Shown piece by piece: positions 1 through 7,787 of a stretch of 13,239 nt of DNA (position 1 is its first letter; each line of letters starts with the position of its first letter). Under the pieces are notes generated by a model. That model did no database searches and had not been told where the DNA came from. It saw nothing but the letters and a program-made list of their open reading frames with translations. The position numbers and the translations under genes were made by a program. Source of the stretch: Clostridia bacterium (lineage in GTDB: Bacteria; Bacillota_A; Clostridia; UMGS1810); assembly GCA_017437345.1 (NCBI GenBank), contig JAFSBJ010000055.1, positions 1 to 13,239 of the forward strand. Reading direction: 5' to 3'.

Positions 1-6
1 ATTTTA

Positions 7-15
7 TGATATAAT
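7..15 (+). promoter_or_regulatory. Extended -10 promoter element upstream of asp23-like gene
   Basis: TGA followed by a perfect TATAAT at 10-15 reads as an extended -10 element. The matching -35 would lie just outside the left edge, so only half the promoter is visible. Transcription would begin near base 22 and give a leader of about 55 nt before the ATG at 78. AT-rich DNA yields chance TATAAT matches, so this stays tentative; the train could instead be read from an upstream gene. Confidence 0.4.
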
Positions 16-77
16 TATTTAAAATAGTGTGTTATGATTTTTATTTTCTATCCAAACACAATTCAGGAGGAAATAAT

Positions 78-470
78 ATGGAAAACTTCAATCTTAATAA
101 TGAGCAGAATGGCAATATCAGAATTTCAGATGAGGTTATCGCAACTATAGCATCAGTTGCAACAAAGGAAATTGATGGGATTTCCGGTCTTAGTTTATCT
201 TTTACAGATGAAATAACCTCTAAATTTGTTAAAAAGAATGCAACAAAGTCAATTAAAATAACACAAGATGATGGAAACATAACCATTGATATAAGTGTTG
301 TTGTTAATTATGGTGTAAGAATACCTGATGTATCCTGGGAAGTTCAGGAAAATGTTAAAAAATCCGTTGAGTTGATGTCCGGACTTAATGTTAGCAAAGT
401 TAATGTTATTGTTGCCGGAGTTAATTTTGAATCTTCTTCTGAAGAAAACGAGAAGAGTTCGGTTGAATAA
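78..470 (+). CDS. Asp23/Gls24 family envelope stress response protein
   Basis: A 130-residue Asp23/Gls24 (DUF322) protein. The family is small, cytoplasmic and often membrane-associated through a partner, and is linked to cell-envelope stress in Firmicutes; no enzymatic role is established. The family pattern is clear: IRISDEVIATIA near residues 14-25, then VNYGVRIPDVSWEVQENVKK, then GLNVSKVNVIVAGVNF at the end of the domain, with an acidic Ser/Glu-rich tail. The ATG at 78 is chosen because AGGAGG lies 7 bases upstream; an in-frame ATG at 27 would add residues with no family match. It stands directly before nusB, the usual clostridial arrangement. There is no signal peptide or membrane segment. 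Confidence 0.9.
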   Translation: MENFNLNNEQNGNIRISDEVIATIASVATKEIDGISGLSLSFTDEITSKFVKKNATKSIKITQDDGNITIDISVVVNYGVRIPDVSWEVQENVKKSVELMSGLNVSKVNVIVAGVNFESSSEENEKSSVE

Positions 471-486
471 AATTATATAAAATCAT

Positions 487-528
487 ATCAAAAATGGCCT
501 TTCTTAATAAGATAGGTCGATTTTTGAT
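487..528 (+). terminator. Imperfect hairpin between asp23-like gene and nusB (weak terminator or attenuator)
   Basis: The left arm 487-505 and right arm 509-528 pair through ATCAAAAAT/ATTTTTGAT, then CCT/AGG and TCTT/AAGA, with a bulge, two mismatches and a 3-nt loop. The T run is part of the stem rather than following it, so it is not a textbook intrinsic terminator. It may partly attenuate read-through into nusB, or act as an mRNA processing or stability element. Confidence 0.35.
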
Positions 529-553
529 TATTTACAGTTTACGGAGGTAAAAT

Positions 554-955
554 ATGAGCAGAAAAACAGCAAGGGAAGCTGCGTTTAAAACAATCTATGA
601 AATACCATTCCACACCAATGAAACACCAGCCGATGTTATTAATTTTGGAACAAAATATGAAGAATATAAATTAACTTCACAAAATGACATTGATTATTAT
701 ATCAATGTAACATCATTGTGTTTTGAACATTCAGAAGAAATTGACAAGAAGATTTCTTCGTTGCTTAAAGACTGGACAATAGAAAGAATTTCTAAAATAG
801 ATTTGTCAATACTCAGACTTGCAATTTGTGAAATCACATACATAGAGGATATTCCATATCAGGTTTCGATTAATGAAGCGGTTGAACTTGCTAAAAAATT
901 TAGCGATGATGATGCTCCGTCGTTTATTAACGGTGTTCTTGCATCTGCTGTATAA
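554..955 (+). CDS. nusB: Transcription antitermination factor NusB
   Basis: NusB (133 residues, normal length) is an all-helical RNA-binding protein. With NusE (ribosomal protein S10) it binds boxA of rRNA leaders and supports antitermination and rRNA maturation. The N-terminus SRKTAREAAFKTIYE matches the usual helix 1 with its basic RNA-binding residues. The C-terminal half carries the most conserved block, ILRLAICEI, then YQVSINEAVELAKKFSDDDAPSFINGVL. The start is set by ACGGAGG 6 bases upstream of the ATG. It lies about 80 bases after the Asp23-like gene and 11 bases before xseA, the canonical position in clostridial genomes. Confidence 0.96.
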   Translation: MSRKTAREAAFKTIYEIPFHTNETPADVINFGTKYEEYKLTSQNDIDYYINVTSLCFEHSEEIDKKISSLLKDWTIERISKIDLSILRLAICEITYIEDIPYQVSINEAVELAKKFSDDDAPSFINGVLASAV

Positions 956-966
956 GAGGGGATAAT

Positions 967-2166
967 ATGCCTGTTATAACAGTTTCACAACTGAATAACT
1001 ACATGAAAAGATATGTTGATCAGAACACTCATCTTTCTGAGCTTTGGGTTAAAGCGGAAATATCCAATTGTAAAAAACATTATAGCGGTCATATTTATAT
1101 GACCTTAAAAGATGAAACATCATCTATGAAAGCTGTTATGTTTAAGTCAAGCGCTGAAAAATTAAAATTTGTCCCCGAAGACGGTTGTAAAATTATAGCT
1201 TTTGGTAATGTGGGTGTATATGAACGAGATGGGGTTTATCAGCTTTATGTTGAGTCAATGATACCGGATGGTGTGGGTGAGCTTTATGCTGCATATGAAA
1301 AACTAAAGAATCAGCTTATGCTTGAGGGATTGTTTGATGATTCACATAAGAAAAAAATACCTTCATTCCCGAAAAATATAGGTGTTGTAACATCAATATC
1401 AGGAGCAGCTCTAAGGGATATAATTAATGTTATTAAAAGAAGATATCAACTATGCAATGTGTGTGTATATCCTGTTAAAGTGCAGGGGATAGGTGCTGCC
1501 GATTCTATATGCGATGGTTTAAAGTTTTTTTCTGATAATGAAAAATGTGATGTTGTTATATTAGCCCGTGGCGGTGGAAGTATTGAAGATTTATGGGCTT
1601 TTAACGAAGAAAAAACAGCAAGAGCTATTTTTGATTGCAAAAAACCTGTTATATGCGGTGTAGGTCATGAAACAGACTACACAATTTCCGATTTTGTTGC
1701 TGATATGCGTGCACCAACACCATCAGCCGCAGCAGAACTTGTAACTCCGTCTCAGCTTTCTCTCAGAAACCTTATTGATGAATATGATGCAAGAACTAAA
1801 TCTGCATTGGATTTTATTATTGAAAAAGCGGACAAGCAGCTTAGAAACAATTCAATTGACAGATTAAGTTTTTTAATGGAATCCCATTTGGAAAGAAAGT
1901 GTCTTATTTTTGATTCATTAAAAAACAAAATGTTTAATTCATACACCAGATTGAGTTCGGATGCTCTCCGAAAGCTTGCAGCTATTTCGTCATCGCTGGA
2001 TGCCTTAGATCCTAAAAAGGTTTTGAAAAGAGGATATAGCTTTATTATGGATAATGAAGGAAAATGTTTATCCGGAAAAAATCTTAAACCGGATGATTTT
2101 ATTAATTTAGTATATGACAAGGGAAGCGCTCTGTGCAGGGTTATGGAGGTTCACAATGAAAAATAA
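967..2166 (+). CDS. xseA: Exodeoxyribonuclease VII large subunit
   Basis: The catalytic large subunit (399 residues) of exonuclease VII, which degrades single-stranded DNA processively from both ends into short acid-soluble oligonucleotides with its small subunit XseB. An N-terminal OB fold spans about 1-100 (VSQLNNYMKRY, ELWVKAEISN, SGHIYMTLKDE). The catalytic domain shows ARGGGSIEDLWAFNEE (about 200-215) and GVGHETDYTISDFVADMRAPTPSAAAEL (about 231-258). A long coiled-coil region (about 265-345) and a short C-terminal piece with KVLKRGYS follow. Residues 158-162 read RRYQL where RRYPL is usual, so a normally conserved proline is glutamine. The stop overlaps the xseB start by 11 bases, which indicates translational coupling of the two subunits. 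RBS: GAGGGG upstream of the ATG. Confidence 0.97.
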   Translation: MPVITVSQLNNYMKRYVDQNTHLSELWVKAEISNCKKHYSGHIYMTLKDETSSMKAVMFKSSAEKLKFVPEDGCKIIAFGNVGVYERDGVYQLYVESMIPDGVGELYAAYEKLKNQLMLEGLFDDSHKKKIPSFPKNIGVVTSISGAALRDIINVIKRRYQLCNVCVYPVKVQGIGAADSICDGLKFFSDNEKCDVVILARGGGSIEDLWAFNEEKTARAIFDCKKPVICGVGHETDYTISDFVADMRAPTPSAAAELVTPSQLSLRNLIDEYDARTKSALDFIIEKADKQLRNNSIDRLSFLMESHLERKCLIFDSLKNKMFNSYTRLSSDALRKLAAISSSLDALDPKKVLKRGYSFIMDNEGKCLSGKNLKPDDFINLVYDKGSALCRVMEVHNEK

Positions 2167-2383
2167 TATTGATTTTGAAACAACACTTTCAAAGCTTGAA
2201 GATATTGTAAAAAAACTGGAATCCGGTAATGTTGGACTAAGTGAAAGTCTTGAACTTTATGAAGAGGGTATTTCCCTTTCTAAGTCATGTAAAGAACTAC
2301 TGGAAAATGCCAAACAGAAGATAGAAGTTATTAAAAATGAAAATTACACAGACAATGAATTTGATATGCATACGGAGGATTAA
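2156..2383 (+). CDS. xseB: Exodeoxyribonuclease VII small subunit
   Basis: XseB (75 residues) is a small helical protein; several copies bind the coiled-coil arms of each XseA and are needed for exonuclease VII activity. The family signature is plain: DFETTLSKLEDIVKKLESGN, LSESLELYEEGISLSKSCKELLENAKQKIEV, followed by a variable acidic tail. The ATG at 2156 is preferred because GGAGG at about 2145-2149 precedes it and the protein then starts at the family's normal position. An upstream in-frame start at 2114 would add 14 residues that only restate the xseA end in another frame. It ends 2 bases before ispA. Confidence 0.95.
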   Translation: MKNNIDFETTLSKLEDIVKKLESGNVGLSESLELYEEGISLSKSCKELLENAKQKIEVIKNENYTDNEFDMHTED

Positions 2384-2385
2384 AA

Positions 2386-3222
2386 ATGAGTTTCGATATA
2401 GATTATAAAGAAAGAGTAGCTTATATAGACAGCTATATATCTGATTATCTTTCAACATACAAAAAAGCTTCTCCAGAAATTGTTGATGCGATGAAGTATT
2501 CCGTGTTAAATGGTGGAAAAAGACTTCGCTCTGTTTTGTGCACAGAAATATGCAGTATGCTTGGTGGTAATAAAGAAGCTGCAATGCCATTTGCCTGCGG
2601 TATTGAGCTTATTCATGCATATTCATTGGTACACGATGACCTTCCTGCAATGGATAATGCAGATACAAGGCGTGGACAACCCAGCTGTCACAAAAAATAT
2701 GGTGAAGCAATGGGAATACTTTGCGGTGATGCACTTCTAAACTCTGCATTTGAAGTTATGCTGGATAATTGCACAGATTTAACTCATATAAAAGCTGCGA
2801 GGGCTATAGCCGAGTCATCCGGTGCTGAAGGAATGGTATCAGGTCAGGTTAAGGACCTTAAAGTAGGTTCTTCTGCTGATGTAACAGGCGATGAACTGAT
2901 TGATATAATCGAGCAAAAAACAATGGCAATAATAAGCAGTGCATCTGTTGCCGGAGCATATATTTCCGGTGCAGATGAAGAAACCATTAGAAAAATCAGA
3001 GAATTTTCATATCATCTTGGTCTTGCATTTCAGATTCGTGATGATTTTGAAGATATAAAGGAAGATGCAGCGGCATTTAATGACAGTCCGAATTTTATTA
3101 ATGCGCTTGGAGAAAAAAGAGCCAGAGAATTATTGGAAGAACATTCACAAGCGAGCAAAAGGATTATTTTGGAATTTAAAAACAATGAATTCTTATGCGA
3201 GTTTTTGAATTTTTTATTTTAA
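2386..3222 (+). CDS. ispA: Farnesyl diphosphate synthase (short-chain polyprenyl synthase)
   Basis: A trans-prenyltransferase (278 residues) that condenses DMAPP and two IPP to farnesyl diphosphate, the precursor of undecaprenyl phosphate and quinone-type side chains. The FARM, DDLPAMD at 84-90 (DDxxxxD type), and the SARM, DDFED at 219-223, both bind Mg-diphosphate and are intact, as is QKT near 177-179. Three points diverge from common IspA sequences. GGKRLRS (43-49) replaces GGKRxRP. DNADTRRG replaces DNDDLRRG after the FARM. The segment after the SARM (about 227-245) lacks the usual GKPxGxDxxNxKxT lysine-rich flap and is shorter. Its place between xseB and dxs is standard. The exact product length (C15 or other) cannot be settled from sequence alone. 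Confidence 0.9.
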   Translation: MSFDIDYKERVAYIDSYISDYLSTYKKASPEIVDAMKYSVLNGGKRLRSVLCTEICSMLGGNKEAAMPFACGIELIHAYSLVHDDLPAMDNADTRRGQPSCHKKYGEAMGILCGDALLNSAFEVMLDNCTDLTHIKAARAIAESSGAEGMVSGQVKDLKVGSSADVTGDELIDIIEQKTMAIISSASVAGAYISGADEETIRKIREFSYHLGLAFQIRDDFEDIKEDAAAFNDSPNFINALGEKRARELLEEHSQASKRIILEFKNNEFLCEFLNFLF

Positions 3223-3241
3223 ATTTTAAGGTATTTAAGTT

Positions 3242-5098
3242 ATGGAAATCATAGAAAAACTTACAGATAAATCATATATAAAAAATTTGAATAGCGATGA
3301 TATGGATATTGCAGCTGAAAGAATAAGAAAGTTTCTTGTTGATAATGTTCTTGTTACAGGTGGCCATTTAGCATCTAATCTTGGAGTTGTTGAGCTTACT
3401 CTTGCTATTCATAAAGTGTTTGATTTTCCAAAAGACAAAATAATATTTGATGTTGGTCACCAATGTTATGTTCATAAAATATTAAGTGGAAGATACGATA
3501 AGTTTTCCACATTAAGACAGTTAAACGGTCTTTCCGGCTTTCCCAAAACTGAAGAAAGTGAATATGATTCGTTTAACACAGGTCATTCAGGAACATCCAT
3601 TTCGGCAGCATTAGGTATGGCAAGAGCCAGGGATCTAAGTGGTGAAGATTTTAATGTTATAGCATTTATTGGTGATGGCTCAATATCAAATGGTATGTCT
3701 TTTGAAGCACTTAATGATGCCGGTGCATCAAACACAAAAATAATAATCATACTTAATGATAACGAAATGTCCATAAATGAAAATGTTGGTGGTTTGTCAA
3801 CTCATCTGAGTATGCTCAGACTCAGCAATAAATACATCAAAGCAAAATCAAATATCCACAGGTTTTTGGACAAATGTGGTTTTATCGGGAAATCTCTATC
3901 AAAAATTATTCATAACTTAAAAAATATTGTTAAAATTGCAAACATAAGAATTCCACTTTTTCAATATTTAGGAATAAACTATATAGGCCTTATTGATGGT
4001 TATAACATTGATGATTTGACCGAAGCTTTAGAAAAAGCAAAGAATACACCCGGTCCGGTTATTGTCCACACAATAACAAAAAAAGGGAAAGGCTATTATG
4101 AAGCGGAGGAAAATCCGTCATATTATCATGGCGTATCGCCTGCCGGAAACAAACAAAAATCAAATAAAAGCTATACTGATATTTTTGGCGAATATATGTT
4201 AAATAAAGGTAGTAAAAATAAAAAACTTGTTTCTATTACTGCAGCCATGGGATCTAATTGCGGTCTTGATAAGTTTTCAAAACAGTATCCGGAGCGTTTT
4301 TTTGATATTGGAATATCTGAAGAACATGGAGTAACATTATCAGCAGGTTTTGCAAAAGGCGGATTCATTCCTGTTTATTCGGTTTATTCAACCTTTCTAC
4401 AAAGGGGATATGACCAGATACTCCACGATGTTTGTATGCAGAATCTCCATGTTGTATTTTCCATAGACAGAGCAGGTATTGTTGGAGAAGATGGTGAAAC
4501 CCATCAAGGAACTTTTGACTTTTCTTATTTACTCCATCTGCCGAATATAACAGTTATGGCACCTTCATGCATTAATGATTTCAAAGCAATGCTGGATATG
4601 GCTATAGATGAAATAAAAGGTCCTGTTGCAATCAGATTTCCCAAAGATATTGCAGCTGATTTTGAAGACTATAAATTCAATAAAACAGGATTGGATACCA
4701 TCAATTATTCAGGTGATGACATACTTATTTTATCTGTTGGAAGAATGGCAGGTATATGTAAAAAAGCTTATGATATTCTTGCATCTTCAGGATATAAAGT
4801 ACATCTTGTTAATGTTGGCGTGATTAAACCGCTTAATAGCAGTCGTTTAAATAAGCTACTAAATAAAGCTACTGTTGCAGTTACAGTTGAAGACAATATA
4901 ATAAGCGGTGGAGCAGGGGAGTATATTATATCTAAAACAGATAGAATAAACAAATCGAAAATTATTAATATGGGTTTTAATGATTCATTTGTTCCTCAGG
5001 GAAAGCAATTTGAATTATTTGAAAAATATGATCTTACAGCAGAAAAGATTGTGGAAACAATAAAAAAGGAAATGATACAATATGAACAGCAGGCTTGA
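3242..5098 (+). CDS. dxs: 1-deoxy-D-xylulose-5-phosphate synthase
   Basis: Dxs (618 residues) is the thiamine-diphosphate enzyme that joins pyruvate and glyceraldehyde 3-phosphate to DXP, the first step of the MEP isoprenoid pathway; DXP also feeds thiamine and pyridoxal synthesis. Visible motifs are GGHLASNLGVVELT (substrate His42), the ThDP/Mg motif GDG at 144-146 with NDN at 172-174, Glu360 in GISEEH (E. coli Glu370), Arg388 in FLQRGYD, and Asp417/His421 in EDGETHQG. Oddities: the usual GPIDGHD reads GLIDGYN at 249-255, changing a conserved proline and histidine, and the ThDP motif is GDGSISNGM instead of GDGALTGGM. The RBS is weak (TAAGGTAT). The end overlaps tlyA by 17 bases. Neighbouring ispA belongs to the same pathway. 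Confidence 0.95.
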   Translation: MEIIEKLTDKSYIKNLNSDDMDIAAERIRKFLVDNVLVTGGHLASNLGVVELTLAIHKVFDFPKDKIIFDVGHQCYVHKILSGRYDKFSTLRQLNGLSGFPKTEESEYDSFNTGHSGTSISAALGMARARDLSGEDFNVIAFIGDGSISNGMSFEALNDAGASNTKIIIILNDNEMSINENVGGLSTHLSMLRLSNKYIKAKSNIHRFLDKCGFIGKSLSKIIHNLKNIVKIANIRIPLFQYLGINYIGLIDGYNIDDLTEALEKAKNTPGPVIVHTITKKGKGYYEAEENPSYYHGVSPAGNKQKSNKSYTDIFGEYMLNKGSKNKKLVSITAAMGSNCGLDKFSKQYPERFFDIGISEEHGVTLSAGFAKGGFIPVYSVYSTFLQRGYDQILHDVCMQNLHVVFSIDRAGIVGEDGETHQGTFDFSYLLHLPNITVMAPSCINDFKAMLDMAIDEIKGPVAIRFPKDIAADFEDYKFNKTGLDTINYSGDDILILSVGRMAGICKKAYDILASSGYKVHLVNVGVIKPLNSSRLNKLLNKATVAVTVEDNIISGGAGEYIISKTDRINKSKIINMGFNDSFVPQGKQFELFEKYDLTAEKIVETIKKEMIQYEQQA

Positions 5099-5891
5099 CA
5101 TAGAAATGGTGAATCGCGGTCTCGTTGAAAGCAGAGAGAAAGCGAAGGCTCTTATTATGAGCGGAATTGTTTATGTTAATAATCAAAAAGCACTAAAAGG
5201 CGGAGACAAAATAAAAGATGGTGATCAGATTGAAATCAGAGGACAAAAACTGCCATTTGTAAGTCGTGGTGGTTTGAAGCTTGATAAAGCTATTAAATCT
5301 TTTAATATTAACCTTAACAATCAATTTTGTATGGATATTGGCGCTTCAACCGGAGGATTTACCGATTGTATGCTTCAAAACGGAGCACAGAAGGTATATG
5401 CAGTTGATGTCGGTTATGGTCAGTTAGCATGGAAACTTCGTAATGATGAGCGTGTTATCAATATGGAAAGGACAAACATCAGATATCTTGATTATAAGCT
5501 TATTAAAGAAGAAATTGATTTTGTATCTATTGATGTTGCATTCATCTCTCTTAAGTTGGTTTTGCCTGTAGCATATAATGTTTTAAAAGAAGGCGGCTCG
5601 ATTGTTGCGCTTATAAAACCGCAGTTTGAAGCCGGGAAAGATGATGTGGGTAAAAAAGGTGTTGTCAGGGATATATCTATTCACAGAAGAGTAATTAAAG
5701 AGATAGTAGATTTTAGCATAGCCTCAGGCTTTTCTGTTTGCGGTCTTGATTTTTCACCTATAAAAGGACCCGAGGGAAACATTGAGTTTTTACTTTTATT
5801 AACTAAAAAATATACGGTTACATCATGTGTAGATGAAGAACTTATAAATAGTGTTACCGATGAATCACATAAGATTGGTGGAGAAATATGA
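5082..5891 (+). CDS. tlyA: TlyA family rRNA (cytidine-2'-O)-methyltransferase
   Basis: A 269-residue TlyA/FtsJ-like protein, often labelled hemolysin A. Mycobacterial TlyA 2'-O-methylates cytidines of 16S and 23S rRNA; the exact target here is inferred. An S4 RNA-binding domain occupies about 1-60 (RLDIEMVNRGLVESREKAKALI). The Rossmann methyltransferase domain shows the SAM loop DIGASTGGFTD (85-95), DVGYGQLAWKLR, SIDVAFISL with Asp151, IKPQFEAG with Lys179, and PIKGPEGNIEFLL near 226-238, consistent with the K-D-K-E tetrad of the FtsJ family. About 28 C-terminal residues look variable. It starts inside the dxs end (17-base overlap) and its stop TGA overlaps the radC start ATG, so it is probably translationally coupled on both sides. 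In many Clostridia nadK-argR-recN follow tlyA; here radC does. Confidence 0.95.
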   Translation: MNSRLDIEMVNRGLVESREKAKALIMSGIVYVNNQKALKGGDKIKDGDQIEIRGQKLPFVSRGGLKLDKAIKSFNINLNNQFCMDIGASTGGFTDCMLQNGAQKVYAVDVGYGQLAWKLRNDERVINMERTNIRYLDYKLIKEEIDFVSIDVAFISLKLVLPVAYNVLKEGGSIVALIKPQFEAGKDDVGKKGVVRDISIHRRVIKEIVDFSIASGFSVCGLDFSPIKGPEGNIEFLLLLTKKYTVTSCVDEELINSVTDESHKIGGEI

Positions 5892-6877
5892 TGAGATATG
5901 ATATAAATATGTCTGATGAAGAATTAAAACTAGAACGTAGTATGCCTGCAATTGACATATCATACGCACAAGTCGATGATGGTTTTATTGATAAAATTAC
6001 TACTACAGATAAAAAAGTTATTCGAGTTGCTTCGGATGACGATTTTATTCTCGATGCCGGTAAAGATGACAATGTAACATCAATTGATGCATATGCACTA
6101 AAAGACGAAACTACAAAGACAACAAAAATAACCAGTGTAAAATACAAGAAAGAAACCAAGAATAATAAAGATATTAAAATGGATGATAAAAAACAAGATA
6201 AAGATATCCACAAAAATCACCGAAAGCGTGTCAGATCTAATTTTATCAAATATGGATTGGAACCCTTATCTGAATATCAGGTTCTTGAAATGCTGCTTTT
6301 TTATACTATACCACGCAAGGATACAAATGTTATAGCACATCGCTTAATAGATAGATTCGGCACACTTAATAATGTTCTGGAGGCAGATTACAATGACCTG
6401 GTTGAAGTAGAAGACATTGCCGAAGTTTCAGCTTCTCTTATAGTATTTTTCAGGGAATTACATAAATATATCTGCACCAATTCATCTACGGAAAATACAG
6501 ATTTAAGCACTGCAGATAGAGTTGGTCAGTTTTGCTGCAAATACTTTTTTAATCATACCGAAGAAAATCTTATTCTTATTTCTATGGATGGCAACAGGAA
6601 GCTGAAATGTGTTGATGTGATTAGCAGAGGCAGTGAAAACGAGACAGCATTCTATCCAAGAAAGATTATAAAAGCTGTTGTAAAAAACAGGACAAATGTT
6701 GTTGCTATAGCACATAATCATCCCGGTGGTTCACCCGAACCGTCATCAAACGATTTACTCATCACCAAAAAATTAGGCACAATGCTTTTGGATATTGGAG
6801 TAAGCGTTATAGATCACATTATATGCAGCGGAGACAAGTATGTCAGCATAGCAAAAAGAGGTCTTTTGAGGTTTTAA
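5888..6877 (+). CDS. radC: RadC family JAB/JAMM protein with long N-terminal extension
   Basis: A RadC (UPF0758) protein of 329 residues. The family has a helix-hairpin-helix-like N-terminal part and a C-terminal JAMM metalloprotease-like domain; despite its name, a DNA-repair role is not established. The conserved part begins at about residue 111 (HRKRVRSNFIKYG, LSEYQVLEMLLFYTIPRKDTNVIAHRLIDRFG). The JAMM motif HNHPGGSPEPSSND is intact, with His276, His278, Ser286 and Asp289. The first 110 residues are an acidic and lysine-rich, probably disordered tail absent from ordinary RadC (about 220-230 residues). Start 5888 is supported by GGTGGAGA upstream and an ATGA-type overlap with tlyA. A shorter start at 6179 would give a normal-length protein but has no good RBS. 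Confidence 0.9.
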   Translation: MMRYDINMSDEELKLERSMPAIDISYAQVDDGFIDKITTTDKKVIRVASDDDFILDAGKDDNVTSIDAYALKDETTKTTKITSVKYKKETKNNKDIKMDDKKQDKDIHKNHRKRVRSNFIKYGLEPLSEYQVLEMLLFYTIPRKDTNVIAHRLIDRFGTLNNVLEADYNDLVEVEDIAEVSASLIVFFRELHKYICTNSSTENTDLSTADRVGQFCCKYFFNHTEENLILISMDGNRKLKCVDVISRGSENETAFYPRKIIKAVVKNRTNVVAIAHNHPGGSPEPSSNDLLITKKLGTMLLDIGVSVIDHIICSGDKYVSIAKRGLLRF

Positions 6878-6879
6878 CA

Positions 6880-6921
6880 ATGAAAACAGAGAATTTTAAA
6901 AAGCTTGATATATCAGATTAA
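6880..6921 (+). pseudogene. Interrupted 5' end of the DUF2156 gene (13 codons then TAA)
   Basis: An ATG two bases after the radC stop opens the peptide MKTENFKKLDISD, then an in-frame TAA at 6919-6921. The same frame continues without another stop to 7782 as the DUF2156 protein. The peptide resembles the usual N-terminus of this family (a short basic start, then an acidic stretch of the type LxDKE/LxDEE). A single base change (GAA or AAA to TAA) would explain the stop. It could be a true nonsense mutation or a base-call error; a short regulatory leader peptide is less likely. Confidence 0.6.
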
Positions 6922-6927
6922 GAATCT

Positions 6928-7782
6928 GTGCAAAAATGCTTAAATGGGCAGTATAATAACTCAGAAGCATCTTTTTCAACAATGTATATGTGGCAGCATT
7001 ATGCTCAGGTAAAATACCTTTTAGAAGATAGTGTGTTATATAGCTTATGTAAAAATAAAGATGGTAATTTCTCCTCGTTTATGCCATATGGGAAAAATCG
7101 TAATTCAATTGAAACCGTTGATAAATTGTTTAATATGCTTTCTTCGTTAAGCAAGCAGGTTGAAATTAATTTGTGTACAAAAGATTTTGTGGATTTTATT
7201 TCAGAATCAACAAAATATAATATTGAAATTATTGAGCGCAGAGATTCGTTTGATTATGTGTATAAAACAGAAGAACTTATAAACCTTCCCGGGAGACGGT
7301 ATCATAGCAAAAAAAATCATATAAATTCGTTTGGCAAAAAATATCAGTATAGATATTGCACATATGATGCATCCATGAGAGAAAGGTGTATGGAGTTTTG
7401 TGATAGGGTATTATCTGAGCACTATATGTCAGATCGTGTTTCGTATGAAACTGAACTCTATAGCATAAAAAAGACTTTTGATCATCTTGAAACAATGAAT
7501 CTTAAATGCGGTTTATTAATTCTTGATGATAGCATAATAGCATTGTCTGTTGGCGAAAAACTCAATAATGACTATGCGCTTATTCACATTGAAAAAGCTG
7601 ATTATAATTATCGTGAAGCATATTCAGTTATTAACAACCTTTTTCTAAAAAATGAATTCTCAGATACAAAATTTGTGAATAGGGAAGAAGATATGGGAAT
7701 AGAAGGGCTGAGAAAAGCCAAGCTTTCATATCATCCATGTGAAATGATTGAAAAATATAAGATAATTTTAAGTAAGGAGTAA
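6928..7782 (+). CDS. DUF2156 / phosphatidylglycerol lysyltransferase-like domain protein
   Basis: A 284-residue protein if started at GTG 6928. It resembles cytosolic DUF2156 proteins, whose GNAT-like fold is shared with the C-terminal domain of MprF-type aminoacyl-phosphatidylglycerol synthases; the substrate is unknown. Diagnostic stretches are the early FSTMYMWQHYAQVKY, then LPGRRYHSKKNHINSF (about 119-134), CGLLILDDSIIALSVGEKL, YALIHIEKADYNYREAYSVIN, and the C-terminal NREEDMGIEGLRKAKLSYHP. There are no membrane segments, so it is not a full MprF. The natural start is probably ATG 6880, cut off by the TAA at 6919. The GTG has only a poor RBS, so the gene may be weakly expressed or inactive. 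It follows radC closely and precedes the DJ-1 gene by 5 bases. Confidence 0.8.
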   Translation: MQKCLNGQYNNSEASFSTMYMWQHYAQVKYLLEDSVLYSLCKNKDGNFSSFMPYGKNRNSIETVDKLFNMLSSLSKQVEINLCTKDFVDFISESTKYNIEIIERRDSFDYVYKTEELINLPGRRYHSKKNHINSFGKKYQYRYCTYDASMRERCMEFCDRVLSEHYMSDRVSYETELYSIKKTFDHLETMNLKCGLLILDDSIIALSVGEKLNNDYALIHIEKADYNYREAYSVINNLFLKNEFSDTKFVNREEDMGIEGLRKAKLSYHPCEMIEKYKIILSKE

Positions 7783-7787
7783 TTAAA

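Noticed and set aside
463..511. Possible promoter between the asp23-like gene and nusB (TTGAAT and AT-rich hexamers)
   Set aside because: No convincing -10 lies at 16-18 bases from the TTGAAT; the AT-rich background makes chance matches likely.
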